Source of the DNA: Dreissena polymorpha
Taxonomy: Eukaryota > Mollusca > Bivalvia > Myida > Dreissenidae
Assembly: GCF_020536995.1 (NCBI RefSeq)
Contig: NC_068366.1
Span: forward strand, 71,216,297 to 71,280,296
Length of the DNA: 64,000 nt
Direction of reading: 5' to 3'
Numbering within the stretch: the first letter of the stretch is position 1; each line of letters starts with the position of its first letter. A program made the translations under genes and the position numbers. Positions 36,281-48,530 of this stretch are shown here, in pieces. A model generated the notes under the pieces. The model ran no database searches and was not told the DNA's origin. It was given only the letters and a program-made list of their open reading frames with translations.

Positions 36281-37970
36281 TACCATCAAGACTGAAATGA
36301 TTCATGCACACAGGTAAAGTAAATAATTGAATTTGTGCAGAATGTTTATTTTTTACAAATTATTATTTAATTTAACCAATTTATTTTTGATAGATTGCAC
36401 TGAAACTCAAAGTCTAAAGCTTAGTAAGACACTTAAGCCAGTTTTCTGAGAAGAAACAATACTTGTTCAGAGTATAGCAGGCTCTTGTTTATTTATTTGG
36501 CCTTGGCCTTTAACCTGGGTCGCTTTGATTTCAGGTGTTTAGCCCCCATATCAACAAGGCTTTCTCTACCCTATATGTACTTATTCATATTGTTTAAAGA
36601 TTTTGAGAACCCTCGCTCATGCATGCGACTATACAATTATACAACTATGGAACACATTATATATGAGAAATTCCAATACATCAACATAACGTCTCAGATT
36701 TAAGGCAGATAATCTAGTGCTTTTTTGCTGCCATTTTTACTATTACACATTTTTTCATTTTATGTTATGATGCATTGATCTGGTTTCTAAATTAACCAAG
36801 CAATCATGTTAAACTTTTGAAGAAAGATGTTGTCTGATAAATATTGAAAATATAATCACTACAACGTGAACAAAATTCAGTTGAATACTGTGACCAACGA
36901 AGATTTGCCAAAGAGCAATTCAGATCATGATTTAAATTAAATACAAGTAATATGAAAGTCTGCCTATTGGATCCCAGTTATGACTTATTTGTCAAATCTG
37001 CACATTAATTTGCCCTTGGCCATGTAGAATTGGGGACTAAATACCATCAAGTCATGTAAAAAGGAGCAGGGTATAGCATGCTGCTATTGATCTCTTGAGC
37101 TTTCACATGAATTTTACGGGTAATTTTCATACAACAAATGATATTATATAGTGTAATGATAAAGCATTATGACCACAAATTATATCTCTTACTAGTGGTG
37201 CAAAAATCAATTAAGTGTCACATTTCGAAAGAAAATTTATATAAAAAGGTATTATTAATTGTTAAAACGTTATAAAAGGTTATTTCAATTCACTAAAGCA
37301 TTTAATTACAAGAACAAGTGCATTTCATGTCCATTACAATACATGTAACAGTATTGGCATTGTATTTATCTGCATTTGATGTGCATTTAATACACTTAAA
37401 AATGCAGACAAGACACACCATTAACAGAAACAAATGTATTTTTTTCTGCATTTTTCCAGCATTAATACTCTTCAAGTGTATTTTTTATCATCCCAAATAC
37501 ACTTTACCTGGAAAAAGGTATGTTAAAATGCATTTTTAGTTTGTTTTAAGTATATTTTCAAATGCATTAAGACACTCTTTTCTTTTGCAAAAAATGTTGA
37601 ACAAAAACTTGAAAATATTTAATATACTAAAGTGTAGTAATAGTTAAAGTTTTGTATGAGCATCAAAAACAGTGTCAAATTCATACCAGTGCCTATTTAG
37701 TAGCAGTAGGCCTTATATGGTCTACTTGTGGTATAAATAATGCATTTTGTATAAAACAACATACATAAATTAAAAAATATAGCTGCCCATACAGTTCAAT
37801 ACAATGTTCAATTAACTACACTATGAAAAGTTGAAATATGACATCAAGCTTGGAATAATCTTTTTAATAATGAATAATATGCTGCTTTAATTTATAAGTG
37901 AAATAGACACTTGCATATAAAAACTGATTTTACATCAAAACTAAATGTTTAATTTGATTTTTAGCTCCGC
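36281..37970. other. Non-coding sequence
   Basis: AT-rich sequence with only short open frames and no convincing exon, RNA gene or repeat. Confidence 0.4.
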
Positions 37971-37973
37971 TGG

Positions 37974-39472
37974 CCAAAGGTCCTGTGTCCATCGTGCATC
38001 CATGCATAAACTTTTCCTTTAAACATCTTCTCCTAAACTACTGGTCCAATTCTGATGAAATTTCTTAGGAATGTTCCTGGGGTGCACCTCTTTCAAATTT
38101 GTTCAAATTATGCCCCTGGGGTCAAATTTGACTCTGCCCTGGGGGTCACAAAATTGAAAATTTGCTTAAATAAGGCCTATTTTGTGAAAACTTTCAAAAT
38201 CTCCCGTCCATAACCATTTGGCCTAGGGCTATCAAATTTGGTATGTAGAGACATCTAATAGTCCTCTACCAAATTTGTTCAAATTATACCCCTGGGGTCA
38301 AATTTGACCCTGCCCCGGTGGTCACAAAATTGAACATATGCTTATATAGGGTATATTTTGTGAAAACTTTACAAATCTTCTCTTCCTTAACCATTGGGCC
38401 TAGGGCTACCAAATTTGGTATGTAGTGGCATCTTATAGTCCTCTACCAAGTTTGTTCAAATTATGCCCCTGGGGTCAAGTTTGACCCTGCCCCGAGGGTC
38501 ACAAAATTGAACATATGCTTATATAAGGCCTATTTTGTGAAAACTTCAAAAATTTCTTGTCCATAACAATCCGGCCTAGGGCTATCAAATTTGGTATATA
38601 GTGACATCTAATAGTCCTCTACCAAATTTGTTCAAATTTAATCCCTAGGGTCAAATTTGACCCTGCCCCGGGGGTCACAAAATTGAACATATGCTTATAT
38701 AATGCCTATTTTGTGATAACTTAAAAAAAAAATCTTGTCCATAACCATTAGGCCTTGGGCTACACAATTTGGTATGTAGTGACATTGAATAGTCCTCTAC
38801 TTAGTTTGTTCAAATTATGCCCCAGGGGTCAAATTTGACCCTGCCCCGGGGGCCACAAAATCAATTATATGCTTATATAGTGCCTATTTTGTGAAAATTT
38901 TAAAACTCTTCTTGTCCTTAACCATAAGGCATAGGGCTACCAAATTTGGTATGTAGTGAGGGTCAACTTTGACCCTGCCCCGTGGGGTCACAAAATTGAA
39001 TAAACCCTTTTAAAGCGCCTATTTTGTGAAATCTTTAAAAAATCTTCTTGTCGAAAACCATTTGGACTATGGCTACCAAATTTGGTATGCAGTAACATCT
39101 TATAGTCCTCTACCAAGTTTGTCTAAATTATGCCCTTTGGGTCAAATTTGATCCTGACGCGCATGTCACAAAATTGAACATTATATACGCTTATATCTTG
39201 CTTATTTTGTGAAAACTTTAAAAATATTCTTGTCCTTAACTCTAGGACCTAGGGCTACCACATTTTGTATGTAGTGAGATATAGTAGTCCTCTACAAAGT
39301 TTGCTCAAATTATGCCCCTGGGGTTAAATTTGACCCAGCCCAGAAGGTCACAAAAGTGTACATGTGCTTAAATAGGGCCTATATTTAAGTATTGGCACAT
39401 GCAGAGAAATTTGTTTCAGCCTTTTTTCAGCAGTGGAGCAATACAGGGCCATCATGGCCCTCTTGTTTAAAT
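37974..39472 (+). mobile_element. Tandem-array element with ~165-bp units and 3' hairpin
   Basis: About eight diverged units repeat CAAATTATGCCCCTGGGGTC, then GACCCTGCCCC and GGGCTACCAAATTTGGTATG. The leading edge is AGCTCCGCTGGCCAAAGGTC. The element ends in a hairpin GGGCCATCATGGCCC followed directly by TCTTGTTT. There is no coding capacity. The layout (unique head, internal array, 3' hairpin) is that of a non-autonomous mobile element, possibly Helitron-like. Confidence 0.65.
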
Positions 39473-40088
39473 ACTCAAAAAATGAAACCGTGTTCATGCT
39501 TGCATGAACACAGTTTATAAATGCTGTCAGAATTATAAAATATGCAATTACTATAAATACAAATGCCAGGGAAAAGTGATTTTTGTACTAAAAAATTCCA
39601 ATGAATATTACAATAATACATTCTGAATACTTTAGTATGTAATTAACAGTTTTGTCTGAGAAAATCACTAAATTTTATATATTTATTCAAATTCACATCA
39701 ATCATATTTCAATAAGACATAATTACTTCAAATCCTTTCACACAATACTGAAAAAAAATGCACAGTTTCTGATTGTTATTGATTCTTTATTAATGTATAC
39801 ATGTACCATTTTTTAATCTTGATGCATCCTCAATTGTATAATGCACATCTTAATCTGTTTTAACAATTATAATATAAAGATAAAGGCTGACTCAGTAAAA
39901 TAATAATCCATGATTTCTGCAGTACTTGCAGACAAACTAGGAATACTGCTGTGATATTATCTATCTATCTAATGGGATATTCATAAAGCTTCAATAGAAA
40001 AAAATCAAAGCATACACATGTATAAAATGTGTATGTATATATAAGTTAAACTTAAATTGATTGACCATCGATAAAAAGATATTATAAA

Positions 40089-40090
<2 letters not shown>

Positions 40091-40172
<82 letters not shown>
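40091..40172. repeat. (AT)n microsatellite
   Basis: About 40 uninterrupted AT units. Confidence 0.95.
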
Positions 40173-40174
<2 letters not shown>

Positions 40175-40708
40175 TTGTAAAACTAAAAATTAAATATGTA
40201 TGTTTCTTTTACATCATTTAGGACTTTTATTTTCAGACAAAGTAGAGTGAAGCTTAAAACAGTATCCAATTGTAACAGTCAATTTTGGGAATATCAACCT
40301 TATAATTATTTTCTGTGTTGGCCAATGTCATAATTGGTATAAAATGTATATTCAACTGAAACGTTTTCTTTATTTTAAATGATAACATTTGCTTTGTCAG
40401 CCATAATTGTCAAAATCAAGTGGTCTTTTTACACTGTAGTTTTCTCACTGACTATGGGTTTGTTCTGAAAATGAGCCACACAAAGTATCGTTGGGGAGAT
40501 GAGCTGTCAATTTTATGTTTATCAGTCTTTCATAATCCAGTATACCTGTAAAAAGGGAATTTGTAACTAATAATCACACAATATACACAATTAAAATTGT
40601 ATGCATTTAGATTTATTTAGTACTGCACATTCATCATTTTCCAAAAATATGTAGCAACATTACATTATATAATGCTGCAATACTAAAGTAATTTACTAAT
40701 TAAAGGTC

Positions 40709-41375
40709 GCTGATGTGTAATGGATGTGGTGTCCACCTAATGATCTGGAGGTACTGGTTTGATCCCCAGTGTGGGAGCATTCTTAAAGGGGCCTTTTCAC
40801 AGATTTTGGCATTTTTTAACTTATTCATTAAATGCTTTATATCGATAAATGTAAACATTGGATCGTAAAAGCTCCAGTAAAAAATCAAGAATAAAATTAA
40901 AAAAAGGAAAAGAACATTGCCCGGACCAGGTTTCGAACCAGTGACCCCTGGAGTCCTGCCAGAGTCCTAAAGTAAAAACGCTTTGTCCTACTGAGCTATT
41001 CCGCCGTGTACACATACTGAACGTATTTTATACCTTATATAAGCAATCTTCGTAGTTTCACTAAATTTAACGACAAAAACAGAACTCTCCAAATTATTCA
41101 ATCGTTTCGCGTTGCAACGCTTTATAATTTTTAGGTTTTAAAATCGTCAAAAGATGCATATAATGGCTATATTAGACCATGGTAAATGTTCAGTATTACT
41201 GTTTCCTCACAAATATCATAACTAAAACGAAAATTTGCGAATCTGAAACAACTTTTTTCAATTTTGTCAATTTACCAAAGCGTGAAAAGATCCCTTTAAG
41301 AAATCTCCAAGAGACACCCAAGTACTGGTTCTAGGCCCAGGAAACGAACTCAAGAGCATTTCACATACATGTACG
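40709..41375 (+). mobile_element. tRNA-derived SINE split by a MITE
   Basis: The head at 40709-40786 has a B box GGTTTGATCCCC. After the MITE (40787-41295) the body resumes at 41300 with CCAAGTACTGGTTCTAGGCCCAGGAAACGAACTC. The SINE at 51024-51190 has the matching body (AAGTACTG..CCCAGAAAACGGACTC), which shows the two parts belong together. Confidence 0.65.
40787..41295 (-). mobile_element. piggyBac-like MITE with tRNA-like module, copy 2
   Basis: Ends AGGGGCCTTTTCAC and GTGAAAAGATCCCT, with TTAA on both sides (40783-40786 and 41296-41299). The minus strand contains a tRNA-like stretch (GGCGGAATAGCTCAGTAGG.. and GGTTCGAAACC) that aligns with the module in the copy at 4473-4975. Confidence 0.78.
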
Positions 41376-42420
41376 TAGTTAGTACTTTAAATTTAATCGA
41401 ACTAAAAATGGGTTAAAACTCACAACTGAAACCCTTATTAATACATTTTATTTTGAATCAAGCAAATGTGCAAATTCATTAAAAATAATGAGTAAAATTT
41501 AAAAATTATACTTTAAAGTAATCATGATAATTTTGATCATTTTCAGAATATTTAATGATGATAATGATACACTTATATATTCCCTAAATGATAAAAATAA
41601 ACCATGTAATGTTAATTTATGAAAAAAAACGTTTTAATTTTATCAATATCATGGTAATTACAACTAGATACAGGCAATTAGATCAGAAACGTGCATTAAT
41701 TATATTAATGAACAACCCAGACATTTGTAGTGATTTATGGTCACTTTTTGATTAACGTTCTATACATGACCTGTCATAAAAGGTATTTTTTAGCCAGTAC
41801 TACAATGGGCAATGATAGTCTGTATTGCATACATATTCCAACGTCTATTATCGATTCGCTTCCTCAAACTGAACAAATATTTAATGTTTACATCGCGAAA
41901 CGTAATGCATCCAGTTTCACTTTCGGTTTGGTTGGTTTTGTAAACAACGTTATTTCATCTTAAAAATTGGATGATAGGGTGATTAAATAATAATGGAAAA
42001 GTAAATCACTTGGATAATAGGTCAAAATGCAACACAAATGAACGTTAATAGTGCTATTAATATCAAAGTTTCGGTAAAACGGTAAAAAGTTTGGCGCTAG
42101 TTCAACGCGCATCGTATACAGCCTCATAACAATAGACTGACAACCTTTTGGGTAGTAAAGTAGTAATACAAGGCAATATGGCGACCGTTAGCCACGAGGC
42201 CTATCTTACGGAGGAATCCGAGATAGCCGATGTATCACGATTGTAAAATTTCGTGTCACAATGGTTCCCGGCATGTAAGAGTAGCATTGGTTCCTGGCAA
42301 TGACGAAAAATAATTTTGACGCGTCCACTGCGGTAAAACCGCAAATATTATTCAGCGTTTAAATTGTTGTTAAACCGACTTTACCAATGTCGCTGGTGCA
42401 GATGTAAACTTGTAACATCG
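41376..42420. other. Non-coding sequence
   Basis: A 77-codon open frame at 41730-41963 and a short ATGGCGACC.. frame near 42178 have no recognised relatives or splice context. No gene is called. Confidence 0.35.
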
Positions 42421-42424
42421 CAAT

Positions 42425-43385
42425 CAATCTCTTGAACGACGGTTACATTACATTCACCTCTGTGTTGGGCTCAGAACGGACTATTGTTATGAAAGCGTCT
42501 CGTTCATGTCATGATCATACCAAGCGTTCATCATTGAGGTTGCAGTATACTAAACAATCTCTTGCACGACGGTTACATTGCATTCACTGCATTAAAGAAA
42601 ACCATCTCATACCATGATATCTTATATCAGTCTTAATTCATTATTATAAAATTTATATGGTTTCTTGATGTTAAGAAACCAACAAACATACACACGTCGA
42701 AGCAATGCCTAACGTCACTCAATAAACGTTATGTTCAATTGTAAAGTGCGTGAAATGATTCCATCTGCGTGAATGGGCAATAAAATAGTTCCAAAGAGTT
42801 GCATTAAAACTCGCAAGTTTTTGCACGATTTATCGTACATTTAAATGTCATATTTCTTAATTTAATGCATGCGATCTTAAATATCCAATCAAATATACAT
42901 TGAATGCGTTTGTTCGGTTTTAGCTATTTTATAGACAAAAAGGCGTGCTGAGCCTTTCGCAGAGTTGTATGTGAGAGCAAGGAACGACAACTCTGCGTGG
43001 AGATTGCATCGCAATGTGTAAAGATACGCGTTGACATGTTTACATGCTAACAGTGGATATTTGCAGTTCGTAAAAGTTACTTCTTCATTTTCAGATCTGA
43101 AGTTTAAGAAGTTACATGTTTGTACTTAAACATTTAAACTTGTTGAAGTTACTAGTCTACACATGTGTACTATGGAAATCGATCAAATGAAAATGAAAAT
43201 ATCTCCATATTCATAATTGATTTATTTGCATATCGATTTTGTAGAATCTGAACATACAACATTTTACAAGTGTACAAAACAGATATTAAAATGTTGTATT
43301 TAAGCATTTTAAAAGTTCTCTGTTAAACAAATGAGCTAAATTTTCAACATGTGCAACATTTGTGGTGAATAGTATTGTTTAATAT
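42425..43385 (+). mobile_element. Internally deleted Naiad derivative
   Basis: The first 190 bp match the 5' end of the Naiad (reverse complement of 21757-21541), including both CAATCTCTTG units and the first seven or so codons. At about 42635 the sequence jumps to the match of 17500-16613, the distal 3' UTR. The roughly 4 kb in between, with all of the nuclease, RT and SECIS, is absent. Identity is around 90 percent or better by eye. Confidence 0.75.
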
Positions 43386-43832
43386 TGATGTGAAACGGTC
43401 AAAGAGTGTTTACATTTACAAGATAAGAGATTCACTGTTTACCGATTATTTTGACCCTAAAGTTGAGGCTTAAGGATCTAACCGCTTTATTAAATTATTC
43501 TATCGCATGTTAAGATCAAACACTACAAAGACGTTCAACACATGCGAGTTTTGCATAGATCTCGATTGAAAACGCAGGGTGTTGTGGCCTATTCCATTGT
43601 GCACCTCTTAAGGCCCTCTAGGTGGTCTTATAAATGATAATTGTTATGCTAATAAATTGATTCGTTTTATATTTGATAAATTAATATTATCCAAATTAAA
43701 AGTAGCCAAGGGTCTAGCTGGTGTTTTTTTTCCCATCTAGGTGGCCAATTCAAACGTTTTGAACATCGGTATAAAAGGAATAAGTGTTTTCTAAGTAATT
43801 GAAAATAATTGCACTTGTGCTATGACATCTGA

Positions 43833-44085
43833 GAATGAGAACCTAGGTTCTCATGAGAAACCTAGTTTCTTGCGGTTCGACGCATAATCCCAAGAAACTA
43901 GGTTTCTCATGAGAACCTAGGTTCTCGCTTGAAGATTGCACATGGCTTCAAGAACCCAAGTTTTTAAATGAGAACCTAGGTTTTCATTTGAACCTAGGTT
44001 CTCATTTGAAAACCTAGGTTCTCATTCTGAGAACTTAGGTTCTCATGAGAAACCTAGTTTCTTGGGATTATGCGTCGAACCGCTT
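43833..44085. repeat. Nested palindromes of GAGAACCTAGGTTCTC
   Basis: A near-perfect 36-bp inverted repeat (GAGAACCTAGGTTCTCATGA.. and its complement) surrounds an 18-bp loop at 43834-43935. Further AACCTAGGTTCTCAT copies follow, and a second inverted match (TTTCTTGGGATTATGCGTCG at 44056-44075) pairs with the loop region. Strong cruciform potential; not recognised as any named family. Confidence 0.8.
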
Positions 44086-44089
44086 GCCA

Positions 44090-44310
44090 TATGGGACATT
44101 TTGTTTTCGCCGTGTCTGTTTGTTGGTTTGTCTGCGTCAAACTTTAACATTGGCCATAACTTTTGCAATATTGAAGATAGCAACTTGATATTTGGCATGC
44201 ATGTGTATCTAATAGAGCTGCACATTTAGAATGGTGAAAGGTCAAGGTCATCTTTCAGGGTCAAAGGTCAAATATATGGGAGACATAGTGTTCCACAAAC
44301 ACATCTTGTT
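44090..44310 (+). mobile_element. Dispersed element ending AACACATCTTGTTT, copy 1
   Basis: Shares GCAATATTGAAGATAGCAAC, TTGATATTTGGCATGCATGT and AAGGTCAAGGTCAT with 48245-48530 and part of 54170-54410. It ends with a small hairpin GTGTTCCACAAACAC then ATCTTGTTT. Confidence 0.65.
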
Positions 44311-44809
44311 TAAAAAGTAATTGATTCATTAATATTGATCCAAATGTGTATGTTCATTGTTAAAATTGTATGGGGAAAACATAGTATGGCTAACACCTTA
44401 AAAAAACATAAGACAAAATATTCGATCGGAAATAAATTGAACTAAATAAGCTTTAATCCATATAAATGTACAGGTTTATGTTTCTTTCGTAGAACAACAT
44501 TCACAGTGGGATAAGCTTACCATAGCATTACTTCGGTACGTTAATCTTGACAAAATAGTTAATCAGTTTCTGTAAGACCATTCAGACACTTCGACTCTGA
44601 CGAAACTTAATACATCACCATCAAAATTCGGTGTAGATTTATACTAATTTCAAATTGAACACTTTTCTTGAGATGCAGATAATCTGCGATTTCGACGTTA
44701 TAATGCTGGTTTCTGAATTATTGTCAATCATTGAGTAATGTTGTTGTTAAACGGAATTGACATGATATTTTATTTTATTTGCATTTTAAGTACAATATTA
44801 TGAGATTAA

Positions 44810-44975
44810 CCCATTTATGCCTGGTGGACTATCCCATCCTTCTTAATTGGATCAATTTATTTCCAAAATTAGGGATGTGTTAGAATATTTCTTACAGAAA
44901 TTCCTTTAAACAAACAGCGTAGACCCTGATGAGACGCCGCATCATCCTTTTTTCAGGACGCTAGGCATAAATGGG
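44810..44975. mobile_element. Short TTAA-flanked MITE
   Basis: Ends CCCATTTATGCCTGG and AGGCATAAATGGG, with TTAA on each side (44806-44809 and 44976-44979). The arrangement fits piggyBac-type mobilisation. Confidence 0.75.
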
Positions 44976-45242
44976 TTAATTTTTATAAAAACGAAGTGTA
45001 GACGTGAACATGCTTCCAATTGGTGCTTTGAATTGACCATTCAAAATCAGTCATCGCGTCTTCAAACATTGATTTGTAATGTTGTTCAGTTTGTATTTAA
45101 TGTCATCTATTGACAAGATAATAGATCAATTGCCTTAAATAAAAGATCGACGTAATTCAATAAAATTCCACTCCTATTGATGTATCTGGAATTTCATTGT
45201 TCATATATCAGTTTAAAAAAAAAATGATGAACATGTCCTTAC

Positions 45243-45435
45243 CTTTCTTTTTAGGACTTGAAAATAATCCGTATTTTGTCGTGACTGCAACACAACAGAC
45301 GATTATAAGAGCTATTGCTGCAAATGACTTCCACGTTAAGTAATTTCTTTTTAACATCCTCATATCTGGTACACGCCCTGTAGGGACACAACTATTTGAT
45401 TTAAATTCCATCTGAGCTAACACAAGTTCTGTCAA
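45243..45435 (-). CDS. First exon of a type II membrane protein
   Basis: ATG at 45435 opens 64 codons that end at a good donor (AAAG then GTAAGG) in phase 1. The peptide has a short polar N-terminus, then basic MRMLKRNYL and a single hydrophobic segment SFAAIALIIVCCVAVTT, the layout of a signal anchor. It then reads KYGLFSSPKKK. Such an anchor is what the DUF1647-like exons at 9163-5079 lack, and those begin with the two bases needed to complete the split codon. Whether the two are spliced together over about 36 kb is inference; no nearer downstream exon was recognised. Confidence 0.55.
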
Positions 45436-45512
45436 AGTTTAAAACGAACACTGATTTATCAACGGGTGAAAGAACGTTTTACTGTCCAGCAGCTGTAGCA
45501 CATATATATATT

Positions 45513-45925
45513 ATGGAAAGCCAAAGGGGACCCCCGCTAAAATACATATACTTATATAGTAAATATCGGGATTGTCATTTTTCGCGGAACTTTCACTTTC
45601 CGCGAAAAACCAATGCCAGCATGGCCATAAAACACTACATACAAATCGAAATCTAAAAAGCGCGGAACTTTCATAGATTTTCCGTCGGAGCAATTATTTT
45701 TCAACCCTGTAGAAAAAGCGGGCTCAATTAATCGCGCGGAACGTTATTTATCTACTCTGTACAAATAGTAGTGTTTAAAATCGCGCGGAGATTGTAGAAT
45801 GCTATTTTAAGAAGTCTATTAAAGAGAGAAAATCCAGTAAATACCAGATCCAAAAAGCGCGGAACACAAATATCGTCCGCGAAAATTAAGCATTGAATTA
45901 CTGTACAAATCTCGGGTTGTTAGCA
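45513..45925. repeat. GCGCGGAA-rich repeat, solo copy
   Basis: Starts ATGGAAAGCCAAAGGGGACC and is rich in GCGCGGAAC and TTCCGCGAAAA motifs. The same sequence forms the centre of the giant inverted repeat (57912-58262). It lies upstream of the signal-anchor exon, in the apparent divergent promoter region. Confidence 0.75.
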
Positions 45926-46323
45926 ATCGCACATTCTCGGCCCTTTCCGTCAAACATCGGATAAGTAGATTATGATAATCTGCGAGGGGTACCGAATGGG
46001 GTTGTTAGGTGTTAGAATCCCTAGTTACCCGAAAAATTTGATTGGATCCGATACTTAGAAATAACCAATCAGATACTTTGTAACAAATGCAACACAATCA
46101 GTGCGTTCAGTAAGTATAACGTTTCAAGATGGCGGAGCGAATTGCATGGTTATTGTTACAATTACGATGGATTCGCAGATAATTCGGAAATAGATCAGAT
46201 TGGGATCAATAACTGTATTGCATACGATCATTTACATGTATTACCAGGTTTGTATTTGTACTTTTTTAATATTGTGTAAAACTATCCGATAATATGCATA
46301 ATGTTGACAATTGTTAATTAAAT

Positions 46324-46588
46324 GAGCCGCGTTCTGAGAAAACTGGGCTTAATGCATGTGCGTAAAGTGTCATCGCAGATTAGCCTGTGCAGTCCGCACA
46401 TGCTAATCAGGGATTACACTTTCCGCTTTAATGGTATTTTTAATTTCAAGGAAGTCCCTCCTTACCGAAAATGAAGTTTATGCGGAAAGTGTCGTCCCTG
46501 ATTAGCCTGTGCGGACTGCACAGGCTTACGCTAATCTGGGATGACACTTTACGCACATGCACTAAGCCCAGTTTTCTCTGAATGCGAC
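46324..46588. mobile_element. Palindromic MITE GAGCCGCGTTCTG.., copy 2
   Basis: Both halves carry ATGCATGTGCGTAAAGTGTC / GACACTTTACGCACATGCA and GATTAGCCTGTGC.. in inverted order. This is the best-preserved copy of the family in the window. Confidence 0.8.
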
Positions 46589-46938
46589 TGAAATAATAAC
46601 TTAATGTAATGTAATGTACTTGTGTCTTGTATTCGTTCAGTTGAACGTCAATATATTAATACATTTATTTTTGTTTTCAACCTATTAATTAAAATAAGGT
46701 ATTGTTTTTAATCCGTTTTTAGTTTCGTTATAGCTGACCTAGATTTAAACATTTCGTCATAAATTAATAAATAAAATTATTAATAAATTTATGTTTTAAT
46801 ATAATTTATATATAAATTTTGTAGGTGTGTGTTGCCAGTAATGGTTGAAGATATGCCAAACAAATTGTGCCTCTCTATACAGACAGATTTCAGGTCTCAA
46901 TTTCGACTTCAAAGGTCAACATATCACTGATATCAGGT

Positions 46939-48240
46939 TTGTCAGCTATTGGTTTGTATTATTCTTATCCACATTGCAGCAAGAATAACTGGATAACTTA
47001 ACTTTTCAATAGCTATTACATGTAGATCTAATTTAAATTAATCATGTTTCTAAATCATCCACTAAATGCGGCTAATTCTCCACTTGTTGGAAGTTTTTTG
47101 TGATAAAAACTTGGAGTAGATTTATTTTACTCCCAAACTTCCTTTAAGAAAGCCCAACAGCTGTAGAGTGATGGAAAATCTACTTCTTTAAAGTATTTAT
47201 AAGTAATAGACCCTTTTCACAATAAGCCAATATAGCAGGTAGTCAAATGATTGCAGAATTCCAGAATGAGGCTGAACGTGTAGAGATTTCTAATAGTGCA
47301 TCGCAATATCGCTCTGCTTTTGATCATTCAGCTAGATCTACTTAATGATATTGCCAACACAAGTTGACTTCGTCAGAAATAGCCATTAATTACTTAATAT
47401 ATACTTTCCATTTTAAGTGCCAATATATGAAATACATTTTCTTGATTAAAGTACTTGTTTGTATTCTTGTTTGTATTCTTTTTTTTTGCACAAACTCTGA
47501 CACTCCAAGTATGGCTTTCAATTCTTAGTGTGTGTAAATTGACAGTCTTAAACTTATTGGATTATCTGACACTCTTTGTTTTCGCATTATTTGGGCGATT
47601 AATCAATTATTTTATTTATTGATAGATCTTGCGTTTAAATTCCCCTGTATTCAGCACAAACCCATAACCTCTTTATGATCAGATACTGTGCAGACAAATA
47701 CTAAATAACAACGTGATGTCATAAACCACATTTTGTAGATATCTGGTCATCTGGTCATTTAACACAATTAATGACACCTAGTCCATGTGACCATGGCGTC
47801 TCATGGTTGTAGCATTGCGTAGCCGTTTCTTGGAATAATTTAACGCCAAATACTCAATTGTTGCTTTTACTGAACATAAAAGATATTGTCAACATTGAAA
47901 GTCATCTGTCCAAAAAGATTGTCAGAAACTAAATACTGTATGCATATTAGCCAGTTTTATCATAATTATAAAGTGCTTTATACCTATATATTTTTAATAT
48001 TTCAAAAATTTAATGCTAAACATTTGTGTCATTTTCTTCTATTTGATAGGACTTTGTCTGATGCTTGATTCAACTCTAATACACGTTCTATAATTCATGA
48101 AATTGTACACATCCTACCTTTGAAAATTGTAGTCTTACAATACTTAGTATTGTATACTGCTAATTTATGACTTCGATTTGTGCAATAATCGATGTTTAGT
48201 CTTCAGACCACATTTACTCTGATGCTTATGGGTAACTGGA
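46939..48240. other. Non-coding sequence
   Basis: AT-rich sequence with no recognised gene or repeat. Confidence 0.35.
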
Positions 48241-48244
48241 AATT

Positions 48245-48530
48245 GTATGCCCCTGGAAGGGTGGCATATAGCAGTTGAACTGTCCGTCAGTCAGTCAGGA
48301 TGTCAGTCTGTCCGAAAAAAAAACAACGTTGGCCATTTCTTTTGCAACATTGAAGATAGCAACTTGATATTTGGCATGCATGTGTATCTCATGAAGCTGC
48401 ACATTTTGAGTGGTGGAAGTTCAAGGTCAAGGTCGTCCTTCAAGGTCAAAGGTTAAAAAAATATATGTATAATTAAAAGCGGCGCAGTAGTGGGCATTGT
48501 GTTTCTGATGAACACATCTATTGTTATATA
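48245..48530 (+). mobile_element. Dispersed element ending AACACATCT.TTGTT, copy 2
   Basis: Begins TATGCCCCTGGAAGGGTGGC and contains TTCAAGGTCAAGGTCGTCC. It ends with hairpin GTGTTTCTGATGAACAC then ATCTATTGTT. Same family as 44090-44310. Confidence 0.65.
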
